DNA of 64,000 bases, from NCBI RefSeq assembly GCF_000002985.6, contig NC_003282.8:186001-250000 (forward strand), written 5' to 3'. Positions within the stretch are counted from its first letter, which is position 1; each line of letters opens with the position of its first letter. The position numbers and the translations under genes are program-made. Shown here piece after piece: positions 22,189 through 32,566 of the stretch. The notes beneath the pieces are model-generated. The model ran no database searches. It had not been told where the DNA came from and was given only the letters and a program-made list of their open reading frames with translations. Source of the DNA: Caenorhabditis elegans (taxonomy: Eukaryota > Nematoda > Chromadorea > Rhabditida > Rhabditidae).

Positions 22189-25100
22189 AAACCCGGGTAC
22201 ATGTGTCATGGCAATTTCAGAATGGATACAGACGCTGCAAGGTAAATATGCTCGGAATTTAGCGAAAAAATTGGTTTTTGTCGGAAATTTGTCGGAAATT
22301 TGTTTTTAATTGAATTTTTATATATTTTTTGGGTAAAGGCAGCCGAAATATTGAAATTAACTACAAAAATCGGAAAAATAGGATAAAATATTTAATCAAA
22401 TCAATTTTTTTTATTTTGAACTGGTATAAGTAGACGAATTTCGATTTTTGAGTCGTTTTGAGCTACTAGTATAGTGCCCTTCATCTTACATTATTTTGGT
22501 GAATATTTGGCTAAAATAGTGAAATTTATTACAAAATTCAGAAAAAATAGGATGAAAGAATCAAATCAATTTTTTTTCGATTTTGAACCCGTATAAAATA
22601 TTTCTGAGAAAATTTAGAAAATTCTCGTTATGAAATTTAGTATTTTTAGAGCCGTTTTGAGTGTGATAAAGCAAAAAATGTCAAAATTTTCCAATTATTC
22701 GAAAAAAATTATTATTATCATTTCCAGACGTTGCATGGCCGGGATTTCTTCAACCACACGTTGAAGTTCTTCTACTCTGGATCACTTGGGCAGTCGATTA
22801 TATTGATTTGGACTACTTGGAGGTTATTTTAATTAATTTAAAAATTTTGCAATTGCTAATTTTTGAAATTTTCGGCAATTTTGTCAATTTTGGCTTTATA
22901 GACAGATGACAATTTCCTATTAACGATAAATTAGACTTAAAGGTGGAGTGCGCCCAGTGGGGAAATTGCTTTAAAACACGCCCATGGGGTCACAATGACC
23001 GAATATCATGATAAAAATTTTTCTAGATTTTATATGATTTTTTGAAAATTGAAAAAATCTCAGTTTTCCCCTAATTCCAATTTGAATTTCCGCCAATTGA
23101 ACTCGTTCGTTGGAGCGCGCTTGCTTTATTTTCGTTAATTTTTTAAAATTTATTTTCATTATGTCACTGATTTTCTTCATTTTTTGTGTTTTTTTATCTG
23201 AAAGAGAAGTAAAAAAGCAAGATAAATGCTAAATGCCTGTTAAAAAGTGAATAAAAATGCGTAAAACTGTAAAATTATGAGTTCCGACGACAAAAAGCCC
23301 GAAATTAGCATGTTCCACAGTTTTACGCATTTTCAGTGATTTTTTAATGAAAAAGTTGCATTTATCTTGCATTTTTCTCTCTTTTTTGCGATAAAAATAC
23401 ACAAAAAATGAAGAAAATCAGTGAAATAATGAGAAAACATAAAATAAATTAATAAAAATAATGCAAGTGCGCTCCATCGAACGAATCCAATTGGCGGAAA
23501 TTCAAATAGGAATTAGGGAAAAACTGAGATTTTTTCAATTTTCAAAAAATCATATAAAATCTAGAAAAAATTTTTTGAATTTTGTTATCATGATATTCGG
23601 TCATTGTGGCCCCATAGGCGTGTTTTAAAGCAATTTCCCCACTGGGTGTAGTCCACCTTTAAAGGCGCATAAACATAAATTAATATTCGAAGAAAAACAG
23701 GATGCATTTTAACATCATGTAAAATTAAGTGTTGATCAGAAAAAAAACATAATTTTCATCTAGAAATAAGAAAAATTATCAAGATTGTATGTTATTTCTC
23801 TAAAAATTAGTTTTTTTTTCAAAAATAGAAAAAGCCACAGCCTTGAATCCAATATTAGTTTTTTAGCTCTTAAAATCGAAGAATTTACTTATATTTCATC
23901 GATAGAAGTACATGTTATACAGTAAGTGTTTTAAATGACTCAAAAATTCAAAAAAAAAAAAGAAACATTTACTCAAAATGTGCTCAAATGAACGAATTTC
24001 GTAACGTAACTGCTCAAAAAATTTTCAAAAAATTTTTATGACGGTTCAAAATTTTGAAAAATTACACTGATTTTTTGCTAAAATCTCGAGCTTTACCTAC
24101 TTTTCTGTGTAGCAGCGGTCCACAGTTGACTTTTTTGGAATTATCATCCTTTTTAGCATATTTTAGTAGTTTATCTCATTTAATTTCGTTGAATTTTGTC
24201 ATACATTTAAAGCCGATAGGTAACCAAAAATCATCTAAATTGGTTACCTATGGGCTTTAAATGTATATTAATCAACGAAATTAAATGAGAAAAACTACCA
24301 CAATATGCAATAAAGGATGAAAATTCCAAAAGTTAACTTCGGACAGATGCGACATAGAAAAGTGGACAAATTTCGTGATTTTTGCTAAAAAACAGTGTAA
24401 TTTTTTCAAAATTTTGAACTGGCATTAAAAAATATTACAGACTTTTCGAGCAGTTTCGTTAGGAAATTAGTACATTTGAGCGCATTTTGAGTATATACGC
24501 TACAAATCGTCCGAGCCATTAGTTCTCTTTGAAGACAATACACCAACTTTCTAAGTATTCCCCAGATTCGAAATATTGCAAAAAATACGGTACATGGTCT
24601 TAAAACGAAAAAAATTGTTTAAATAAATACAGTAAGTCATGTCAAACTATAAACACATGAGTACTGACCTTGTAAATTATCACTGTGATATTGTTATCAC
24701 TCTCTCTCCATCTCTCCGTCTCTCTTACTCTCTATACTGTGCTACAGAGACATCCAGCATCATCATCAGCTGCGAATATATATCTCTGTACGTCTCTCTG
24801 TACTCTCTCTCTCTCGGTGCTCTCTCTTTCTCTGCGTCTCTTCACACTTCTCTGACCCCACAGACACACCCGAAATGGCTCCATTTCCCCTCCTCTCCGA
24901 TGCTTTGTTGTTTATGACCAATTGTATAACAATTACTGTTATTTTAACATTACTAAATGTTTCAATGGCTTCATGAGACTATTCTCAACTGGGCTCACGC
25001 CATTTATGAGTTTGTTCCAGAGGTACTGTATTTTTAGTTGAAAATGTTTCTTCAAGAAATAAGTTGCCATAACCCAAAAGTTGGCTATGAAACAGTGATA

Positions 25101-28100
25101 ATTCTGTTTTAAAGGTGGTGTAGTCGAAATTTTAATAGCTTTCTTACACTAAAAATTGTCTAAAAACACCGAATTTCATAATGAAACTTCTTGAAAACCT
25201 AAATTTAAAAAAACGTTATGACGGCTCAAAAAAATAGCTTAAAGTTTGTTAAAATTTGAAATTTGACTGACTTGTCAATATCGCAGCGCCTGGAAACTAT
25301 CTTTTTTGAAATCACTGTCAAATTTTGGGTATACAAGTTGATTGTCTTGCATTTTCAACTTCATTTAGGTGTTTTAAAGTCGATGGACGGCGAGATTTGG
25401 TATAAAAAATTTAAAAATCTCGCCGTCCATCGGCATTAAAATACCTAAATCGAGTTGAAAATGCAAGATAATTGACGTCTATACTCAAATTTTGACGGTT
25501 ATTTAAAAAAAATTGTTTCAAGCCGCTGTGACATTGACAAGTCGTTCAAATTTCAAGTTTTAACTAATTTTGGGCCATTTTTTGAGCCGTCATAACTTTT
25601 TTTTTGAGAAGTTTCATTATTACATTCGGAGTTTTCAGAAAATTTTGAGTTTAATAAAGCTATAAAAAATTCGACTACACCACTTTAAAAAAACCGACAA
25701 TTTTCAAGTTTTAATGATAAAATTTCAAATTTCCCGTCTATTTCAGTATCTACTGTGGCTTCTGCTTCCGTTCTTCATTCTCTTCATCTTCCCCATATTC
25801 CTAGTGTTTTTCATCTACGGTTGCGTGATTTTTGTGCACATTTACGGTCATCGACATCAAATTCGCGAGGCCTATCATACGAGTTATTGGGAAGGTGCAC
25901 GTGTTGCAATCGCATCGTTTTGGGATGGTGTTGGAAATGTTTGGCATGGTAAGTACTCGAAATTGCGGAATCTTTTTTTCAAATTTGGCTAAAATCTGAA
26001 ATTTTCCACAGTTTTCTCTGTCGCAGCCACTGGAATTTAACTTTTCTGATATTATCACCTTTTAATCCATATTTTACTAATTTATCTCGCGTAAATTCGT
26101 TGATTGAGACACATTTTGAGCCGGTAGACATTCAAAAATTATGATTTTTGGATGCCTATCGGCCTAAAAATTGTCTCAATCAACGAATTTACGCGAGATA
26201 AATTAACAAAATATGGATTAAAAGGTGATAATATCAGAAAACAGGGGTGTGCGGCAAATCTCAAAATTTGCCGAGCTCGGCAAATTCGGCAAATCTATTT
26301 TTCCAATATTTGCCGAGCACGGCAAATTCGGCAAATTTGCCGTGCTTAACAAACTCGGAAAAATTATATATTTTTTGATATTTTTTGGAGCACCAAAACT
26401 ACTGAATTCTTAACACACCTCTGGTTTCTGAACAAGTTAGGTGTAGTGTGTCTGCTTAAACATCAAAATAACTCAATTTGTCGTCACTTTACTAAATTTT
26501 TGGCGAAAAAATCAACAGTTTTAGTCAAAATTGTACTGTCAAATTTTTGACGTGTGCGGCAAATTTCGAAATTTGCCGAGCTCGGCAAACGGCAAATTCG
26601 GCAAATTCGGCAAATTTGCCGCACACCCGACAGAAAAGTTAAATTCCAGTGACTACGACAAGGAAAAGTGGGCAAAATTTAGCTCTTTTTTTTTTCGAAA
26701 TTTCGACTGGCCATAAAAATTTTTTGGAAATTTTTTGTGAACTCTTATTATGAAATTCGGTGGTTTTGGACCAGTTTCAGTCTATTCAAAAATTCGGAAA
26801 TTGGGGGATTAGTTTTAAAATACTCGGAATATTCCAATATGCTGAAATACCACAAAAGAAAAATGAAAAAAATTGCGAAAGTTCGAAAATTCCAACTTTT
26901 AGAAACGCAAATTTTTAACTCTCGCTAATTCCCTGTTTGAATTTCCTCCAAAATAAGAGACCACGCCAACTTTCGCACCATTCAGCGACTTCAAACTCCA
27001 CACACTTCGTCTGATTGGTTGAAAAGTGGGCGGAGCGAATCGTTGATTGGTCGAAATTCTCATTTTGGAGGAAATAAGGAAATTCAAACAGACAATTAGA
27101 GAGAGTTAAAAATTTACGTTTCTAAAAGTTGGAATTTTCAAATCTTGCAAATTTTTAAAATTTTCTTTTGTGGTATTTCAGCATATTGGGATATTGTGAG
27201 TATTTTAAAACTAATCCCCCATTTTCCGATTTCCACCTTTAAGTAAAATACCCACAAACTCTATTCCACAGTCGCCCACATTTTCGCATTTAACACAAAT
27301 TTGTCGCGTTGAGACCAGGTACCACCACATTGCCTGCTCAAGAATTGGAGAATTTCGCAAATTTTAATATTTCCACAGGAAAACCCTAACAAGACGTGCA
27401 TTTTTTCAGGCTATGAACTACGCGGAATCGAAAATGTGCCCGACGAGGGTTCAGCACTATTCATCTATTATCATGGATGTCTTCCACTTGACGTCTACTA
27501 TCTAATCTCCAAACTCGTAATCCACAAAAATCGTTCACTTCACTGCGTGGGCGACAAATTTATCTTCAAAATTCCCGGCTGGCGTCCTCTGTGCAAGCTG
27601 TTCTCAATCACGTCTGGAACTGTAGAAGAGTGTACTGAAGAATTAAAAGAAGGAAATCTTCTTTGTATTGCACCTGGTGGAGTACGTGAAGCTCTATTCT
27701 CGGATCCAAATGTTTATGATATTCTGTGGGGAAAACGATTGGGATTTGCTAAGGTGATTATTGGAAGTAAGACACCTGTCATTCCAATGTTCACTGAAAA
27801 TTGTCGAGAATCATTCCGAACTCCTGAATGGGGTCGAAGCTTCTTCCGATGGATTTACGAGAAGACAAAGATCCCGTTATGTCCGATTTATGGTGGATTT
27901 CCTGTGAAAATGATCACACATTTGGGAAAACCAATTTATTTCGATTTTGATACGGTTACTCCTGAAGAGGTACAGGAAATGTTGACTTTTAATTTAAAAA
28001 AAAATTGAAAATTTAATTGGCAAGAATTCGGAAACGTCCGAGATTTTTTGTGAATTGGAAATAAATAGTGTATGTTACAGCTATAGTTTGTAGCAGGGGT

Positions 28101-31002
28101 GGGTTTGTATCGAATTTGTCGACAAATTGATATGTCGACAAATTCGGCAAATCTTCAAATTGCCGGTTTGGTGATTTGCCGGAAATTTTCATTTTTGGCA
28201 AATTGTCGATTTGCCGTTTGCCGGATTTCAGACTTGCCAGAAATGTGTAGAGGGATTTTTTATAAGTCAGAAACACTTAAAACTGTGCCTTTTTAAATTT
28301 TTTCCTGTTTTTTTCTATATATTTTCATCGAATTTGCATTCCTTTCTAAAATAGATATAGGAACATCCATAGGATTCGTTTAATTTTGCCATTTGAAATT
28401 GAAATTCTGAAATTTCCAAAAAAAAAAGTGCAAAACCACAAATTGCCGAACGTTTTCGGCGAATTGCCTCTTTTCAGGCAAATTCGGCTAATCGGCAATT
28501 TGCCGGTCCTTATTTTTAGTAGAAAATTTCAATTTTTTTTCTCATTAAAATTAACCAAATTTATTGTTCGAATTCGAAAAAAAAAAATCGAATTTCCGAA
28601 AAATCCAAAAAATAAAGTTGTTTTGCTATTAAAATTTTTTTTTGGATCATCCATGGAAAAAATTTGAGAAATCCAAAAATTTTCCTACTGTAGGATTACT
28701 GTAGATTAAGAAGAAAACGTTTTTCTGTTTATTGGATATTGAAGGATTACTGTAGTTTTACAGTAAAACCATTTTTTGAGAGGTTATTGGATTTGGGTTA
28801 CTGTAGGAACGATCCATAATTTCATTTTTGACTGAAAATTATTTTTTTTGACGTAATAAATGCCAAAGAAATTTATTAGAAAATCAGGGATTTTTCCAAC
28901 AAAAAAAAATTATTTATGCTTTTTGACAAATGTTCCCTAGAAATAAGTTGTAATTTTTAAATCTGTGTTTTTGATTTTAACCAAATATAAATTATAAATA
29001 GACACATTTTCCTATAAGAAACTTTAAAAAATTGATTTTTTTTTCCGAAAAACATTTTTTTTTTTTAAATTTCCTGGTTTTTTTTTTTCAAAACTTAACA
29101 GTATAAAACTCAAAAATATTTACGATAAATTCTTAAAATTTGAATTTCAAAAAATATTTTACAGGTTCGAAAAACGGTAAAACGTGAGATTCGAATGATG
29201 ATTAAAGAACATCAACGACTTCCGGGTAGTGTTTGGAGAGGAATAGCCCAGCGATGGTCATCCACGTCATCAAAAAAGAAGAATTCTGATGAACCGGAGC
29301 AGGCAGTGAGTATTGTCAGTTTTCTATGGAAATGATTTTGAGCTTACTTCGGAGCTCGCTTTTTGTGATTTCTTTATATTTAACCAACTGCTTCAAGTTG
29401 GTAAATGATTCTAATTCTGAAAATGTAAAAAAAAATTTGCGAAATTTAAATTTTTAGTCTATTTTTTTCTTCTTCTACACCTTCAAATGCGTGCGTATTT
29501 TCTCGAAATGGTATCGCCACGCGCCACCCATTGTTTTTCAAATCTTTTTTTCAAAATCAATGGGTGGCGCGTGGAGAGATCATTTCGCGAAAATACGCGC
29601 ACCTTTGAAGTCGTAAAGGAAGGAAAAATATACTGTATAGTTTTTCAACACTGACATATGTTGAACCTCACCCAAAACTCCCGAGCCTCACTTAAACTCT
29701 CAGCCTCACCCAAAATCTTTAGCCTCAACCAAAAATCCTCAGCCTCAATCAAAAATTCTCAGCCTCAACCAAAAATTCTCAGCCTCAACCTAAAATTCTC
29801 AGCCTCAACCAAAAATTCTGAGCCTCAACCAAAAATTCTCAGCCTCAATCAAAAATTCTCAGCCTCAACCAAAAATTCTCAGCCTCAACCAAAAATTCTC
29901 AGCCTCAACCTAAAATTCTCAGCCTCAACCAAAAATCCTCAGCCTCAATCAAAAATCCTCAGCCTCAACCAAAAATTCTCAGCCTCAATCAAAAATTCTC
30001 AGCCTCAACCAAAAATTCTCAGCCTCAACCAAAAATTCTCAGCCTCAACCTAAAAATTCTCAGCCTCAACCTAAAATTCTCAGCCTCAACCAAAAATTCT
30101 GAGCCTCAACCAAAAATTCTCAGCCTCAACCAAAAATTCTCAGCCTCAACCAAAAATTCTCAGCTTCAACCAAAAATCCTCAGCCTCAACCAAAAATTCT
30201 CAGCCTCAACCAAAAATTCTCAGCCTCAACCAAAAATTCTCAGCCTCAACCAAAAATTCTCAGCCTCAACCAAAAATTCTCAGCCTCAACCAAAAATTCT
30301 CAGCCTCAACCAAAAATTCTGAGCCTCAACCAAAAATTCTCAGCTTCAACCAAAAATCCTCAGCCTCAACCAAAAATTCTTCGGAGCCGTTTTTTTTTCT
30401 ATTTTTAACAGAAATTTGGAACCGCAAACAGACAAAATTCGGCCATCAGTTTTTCCACGGCCACGTAGCACTGTCAGCTCACTGGAGAAGCTCAACTATT
30501 TTTCTTTTATTAAGGAAACATTACAAAAATTTGAGAAAAAATCAAAAAATTGATAAGAAATTCAATTTTATTTGTTTCCTCAAAAGTTTTTTTTCCAAAT
30601 TCTTATTCTTAGTCTTTTTGGGAACTCTTTTCCTGAAAAAATCTAATGATTCTCATTACCATAATACTTTTTTGGTGCGGCTGAAAATTATGAATTGTTA
30701 TGTTTTATTTATTATTTTGACGAATTTTTGTTAAAAATTAAAATCATAAAAAAGAAACGGTTCAGTAACTATGACATTTTCCAAAAATTCCTGCAAATTT
30801 TCTTGAATATATGGAAATTAAAGAAAATTTTCCATTCTCCAAAACAATTTTTAATTCTTAATCTTTTCAGGAACTCCTACAACGAAACGGAGCAGGAACG
30901 ACGAGTCCAACGTCAGACTCAGAAGATATCGTGGTGCTCCGACGGGATCGATCCGGAGTTGAAGATGATGATGATGAAGTTGATGAGCTCGGTGGAATCT
31001 AA
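22189..31002 (+). CDS. TMEM68-like membrane glycerolipid acyltransferase
   Basis: Coding exons 22208-22241, 22728-22822, 25747-25948, 27410-27969, 29165-29305 and 30871-31002 give 387 residues. Order: short N-terminus; hydrophobic segments YLLWLLLPFFILFIFPIFLV and neighbour (residues 44-75); acyltransferase core with YYHGCLPLDVYY (His132, Asp138), IAPGGVREAL (199-205) and PICPIYGGFP-like LCPIYGGFP; then a basic helix and an Asp-rich tail. The match to vertebrate TMEM68 (an ER enzyme reported to make triacylglycerol by an alternative route) is strong along the whole core. The first ATG in the right frame is 22208, 19 bases after an acceptor at 22188, so it is likely trans-spliced. A second possible first exon at 24957 also joins exon 3. 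The introns hold over a dozen repeats. Confidence 0.9.
22936..23663. mobile_element. TTTAAA-type palindrome, TMEM68 intron 2
   Basis: Same family as 13963-14695, with arms starting CTTAAAGGTGGAGTGCGCCC and ending GGTGTAGTCCACCTTTAAA. Interior blocks CCAATTGAACTCGTTCGTTG and TTTTACGCATTTTCA recur in both copies. Confidence 0.8.
23945..24525. repeat. Palindrome related to the pnc-2 intron 1 element
   Basis: The arms share AACGAATTTCGTAA, GCCGATAGGTAACCAAAAAT and CGTCCGAGCCATTAGT with the element at 3681-4283. The two elements align along their length with many point differences, so they are old copies of one family. Confidence 0.7.
24700..25022 (+). promoter_or_regulatory. Probable internal promoter and alternative first exon of the TMEM68-like gene
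   Basis: A CT-rich, repeat-free tract (about 24700-24860) precedes ATG 24957, which opens 22 codons (MFQWLHETILNWAHAIYEFV PE) ending at a GT donor at 25023. The phase is 0, exactly right for joining exon 3 (YLLWLLL...). The peptide is amphipathic, as expected before the membrane segments. An upstream 33-codon ORF starting at 24873 ends just after this ATG. This would make a shorter isoform with a different N-terminus. Confidence 0.6.
25108..25689. mobile_element. TTTAAA-ended palindrome, TMEM68 intron 2
   Basis: Same family as 5287-5858, with TTTAAAGGTGGTGTAGTCGA at the left and TCGACTACACCACTTTAAA at the right. The centre is CGCCGTCCATCG and its complement. Confidence 0.8.
26242..26629. mobile_element. 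hAT-like MITE (CAGGGGTGTGCGGC) inside an older palindrome
   Basis: The left end is CAGGGGTGTGCGGCAAATCT and the right end GCAAATTTGCCGCACACCC. Flanking octamers are TCAGAAAA (26234-26241) and ACAGAAAA (26630-26637). Removing it restores the continuity of the palindrome family seen intact at 9190-9480, so this is a true nested insertion. The last bases of the right end have decayed. Confidence 0.75.
26785..27237. repeat. 453-bp inverted repeat, TMEM68 intron 3
   Basis: The arms carry GGGGGATTAGTTTTAAAATA and its complement near 27200-27225, and share AGAAACGCAAATTTTTAACT. The centre contains GTGGGCGGAGCG. It interrupts a dispersed repeat that is continuous near 10690-10715. Confidence 0.75.
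29470..29640. repeat. Inverted repeat beside the TMEM68 intron array
   Basis: Arms with CGAAATGGTATCGCCACGCG CC and the complement GGCGCGTGGAGAGATCATTT CG. The same palindrome family as 16895-17058. The minisatellite at 29660 begins immediately after it. Confidence 0.7.
29660..30378 (+). repeat. AGCCTCAACCAAAAATTCTC minisatellite, TMEM68 intron 5
   Basis: About 35 units, mostly an exact 21-mer, with CTC in place of the CTG/CTT linkers of the csn-3 array. Because the period is a multiple of three, it gives a long open frame reading SASTKNSQPQPKILSLN. That frame is not coding: it lies between proven splice sites. Confidence 0.92.
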
Positions 31003-31377
31003 ATTTTTTTTAAATCTGAATACTGTATTTTTGTGTTCTTTTTGGATCTCTCTGTGCATCTAAATTTCTGTGTAATTTTCAATTTTGCAGCTTTTAATCT
31101 CTTTTTTTGGGAGGTTCTCATTGAAAATATCCAGCGGAAATTGCTACAATATTCAAAAAAAAAAATTCTCGAGAAATCGAAATTTCTAGTAGTTTTTGAG
31201 CATTTTCTGTGGGATTTTTCAGTAATTTTTAATGATTTTTTTTTCAAAATTTGCATCCCTGTCCTTGATCTAATCAATAATTTACAAATTATACCCCTTT
31301 TTTTCGTAGAAATTACTTTATTTTACAAAAAACCCGTCTTAACTGTGATAAATGTGTACTTTTCCCCCCGTCATAAT

Positions 31378-31383
31378 AATAAA
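31378..31383 (+). terminator. TMEM68-like poly(A) signal
   Basis: AATAAA about 375 bases after the stop, followed by a T-rich stretch. It is the first good hexamer after the coding end. Confidence 0.5.
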
Positions 31384-32551
31384 TCAAATTTCTATTATTT
31401 TTAACGTTTTTTTTTTGCTTTTTTTCCTTTGTTTACTCTACCAATGATTTTATATTTTGATTTTTTTCCTTTTTTCAAATAATTTGCTAGTTTTATCTAA
31501 GCTTAGAACCTTTTCAGTTTTTTAAAAAAAGTTTTTTTGTAATTACTTTTTAAAGCGAAAAATCAAAAATTAAAAAAAAAAATCAAATTCCTAAAAAAAA
31601 CGTTGGAAAAACTTTTTTCTGGAAATTTTTTTTTTAATTGTTTAAAAACAACGAAAAAAAATTAGCTATCTAAATTTTTCTTAACTTTTTTCTGGAAATT
31701 ATTTGTTTTTGTTTTTAATTTTTGCTGGGATCTATTGAATGGAATTTTTGAAAGAACCAAGAAATGGGCGGAGCCTATTCCAAATAATTTGAGGCTGAAA
31801 AAAGTGAAATAAAATTGTTTTATTTACTTTGTGTTCGGGTTCTCAAGTTTCCTTCAACAAACTTTTTGGTCTAAAGCTCTTTAGATTTTCAAAACAAAAA
31901 ACCAATTAAATTTTCTTGTTTTAGAACAATTTTAATGCTGAAATCTAAGAAATTGAATTTTAAAAAACCAAGAAATGGGTGGAGCTTATTACAAATAATT
32001 TCATTGTCCGACACCACTCCAAATATCCGATTGGAAAGTGAAGTCTAACACATAAAACAGATGACATTCGCCGGGAACAAAAACCACAAAATAAGCTCCG
32101 CCCATCTCATGGCTTTTATGTATAAATGATTTAATACGCACGTTTCAATTAAGTTTTACTGAATTAATAAAAAAATTCTTTTAAAAAAATTCTGAAATTT
32201 TGAAAGCTTTTGATATTTATAAAAGCTTAAAGCCAATATATGGGCGGAGCCTATTAGCGATTTTAATTTGGATTACGCTCCGCCCTTTTCTTGGCTATTT
32301 TTGAGTTGTTTTCTCGAATTTTCACATTTTTTCGAGCAACACGAAGGTGTCTACTGGTACGGTAGATCACGATCACCTACACAATCATGTCAACATTTCC
32401 CTGAAATAACGAAATAAATTGAATTTTGTTGTGATTGGAAATTTTTTTTTGTTTTTTCTTTGCTGAGCCAAATCATATTATCTTCTTAAGAAACTATTTT
32501 TTACTTTTTTATTGAAACATTCAAAAAACTGAAAATTATAATAAATTTCAG
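31384..32551. other. Intergenic region upstream of prdx-6
   Basis: No coding sequence is seen. The motif GGGCGGAGC or its complement GCTCCGCCC occurs repeatedly (about 31767, 32096, 32243 and 32277, plus a GGGTGGAGC variant at 31977), in part as inverted copies with CCAAGAAATGGGCGGAGC. The prdx-6 leader begins at an acceptor (AAATTTCAG ending at 32551), 15 bases before the ATG. Confidence 0.45.
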
Positions 32552-32566
32552 ATTAAAACTCAAGAG

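Noticed and set aside
28095..28250. Further CAGGGGTG element starting near 28092
   Set aside because: A left end resembling CAGGGGTGGG is present, but no matching right end or duplication was found.
29658..30053. 131-codon ORF with SASTKNSQPQPKILSLN repeats
   Set aside because: It is the 21-bp minisatellite read in frame; it lies inside an intron between matched splice sites.
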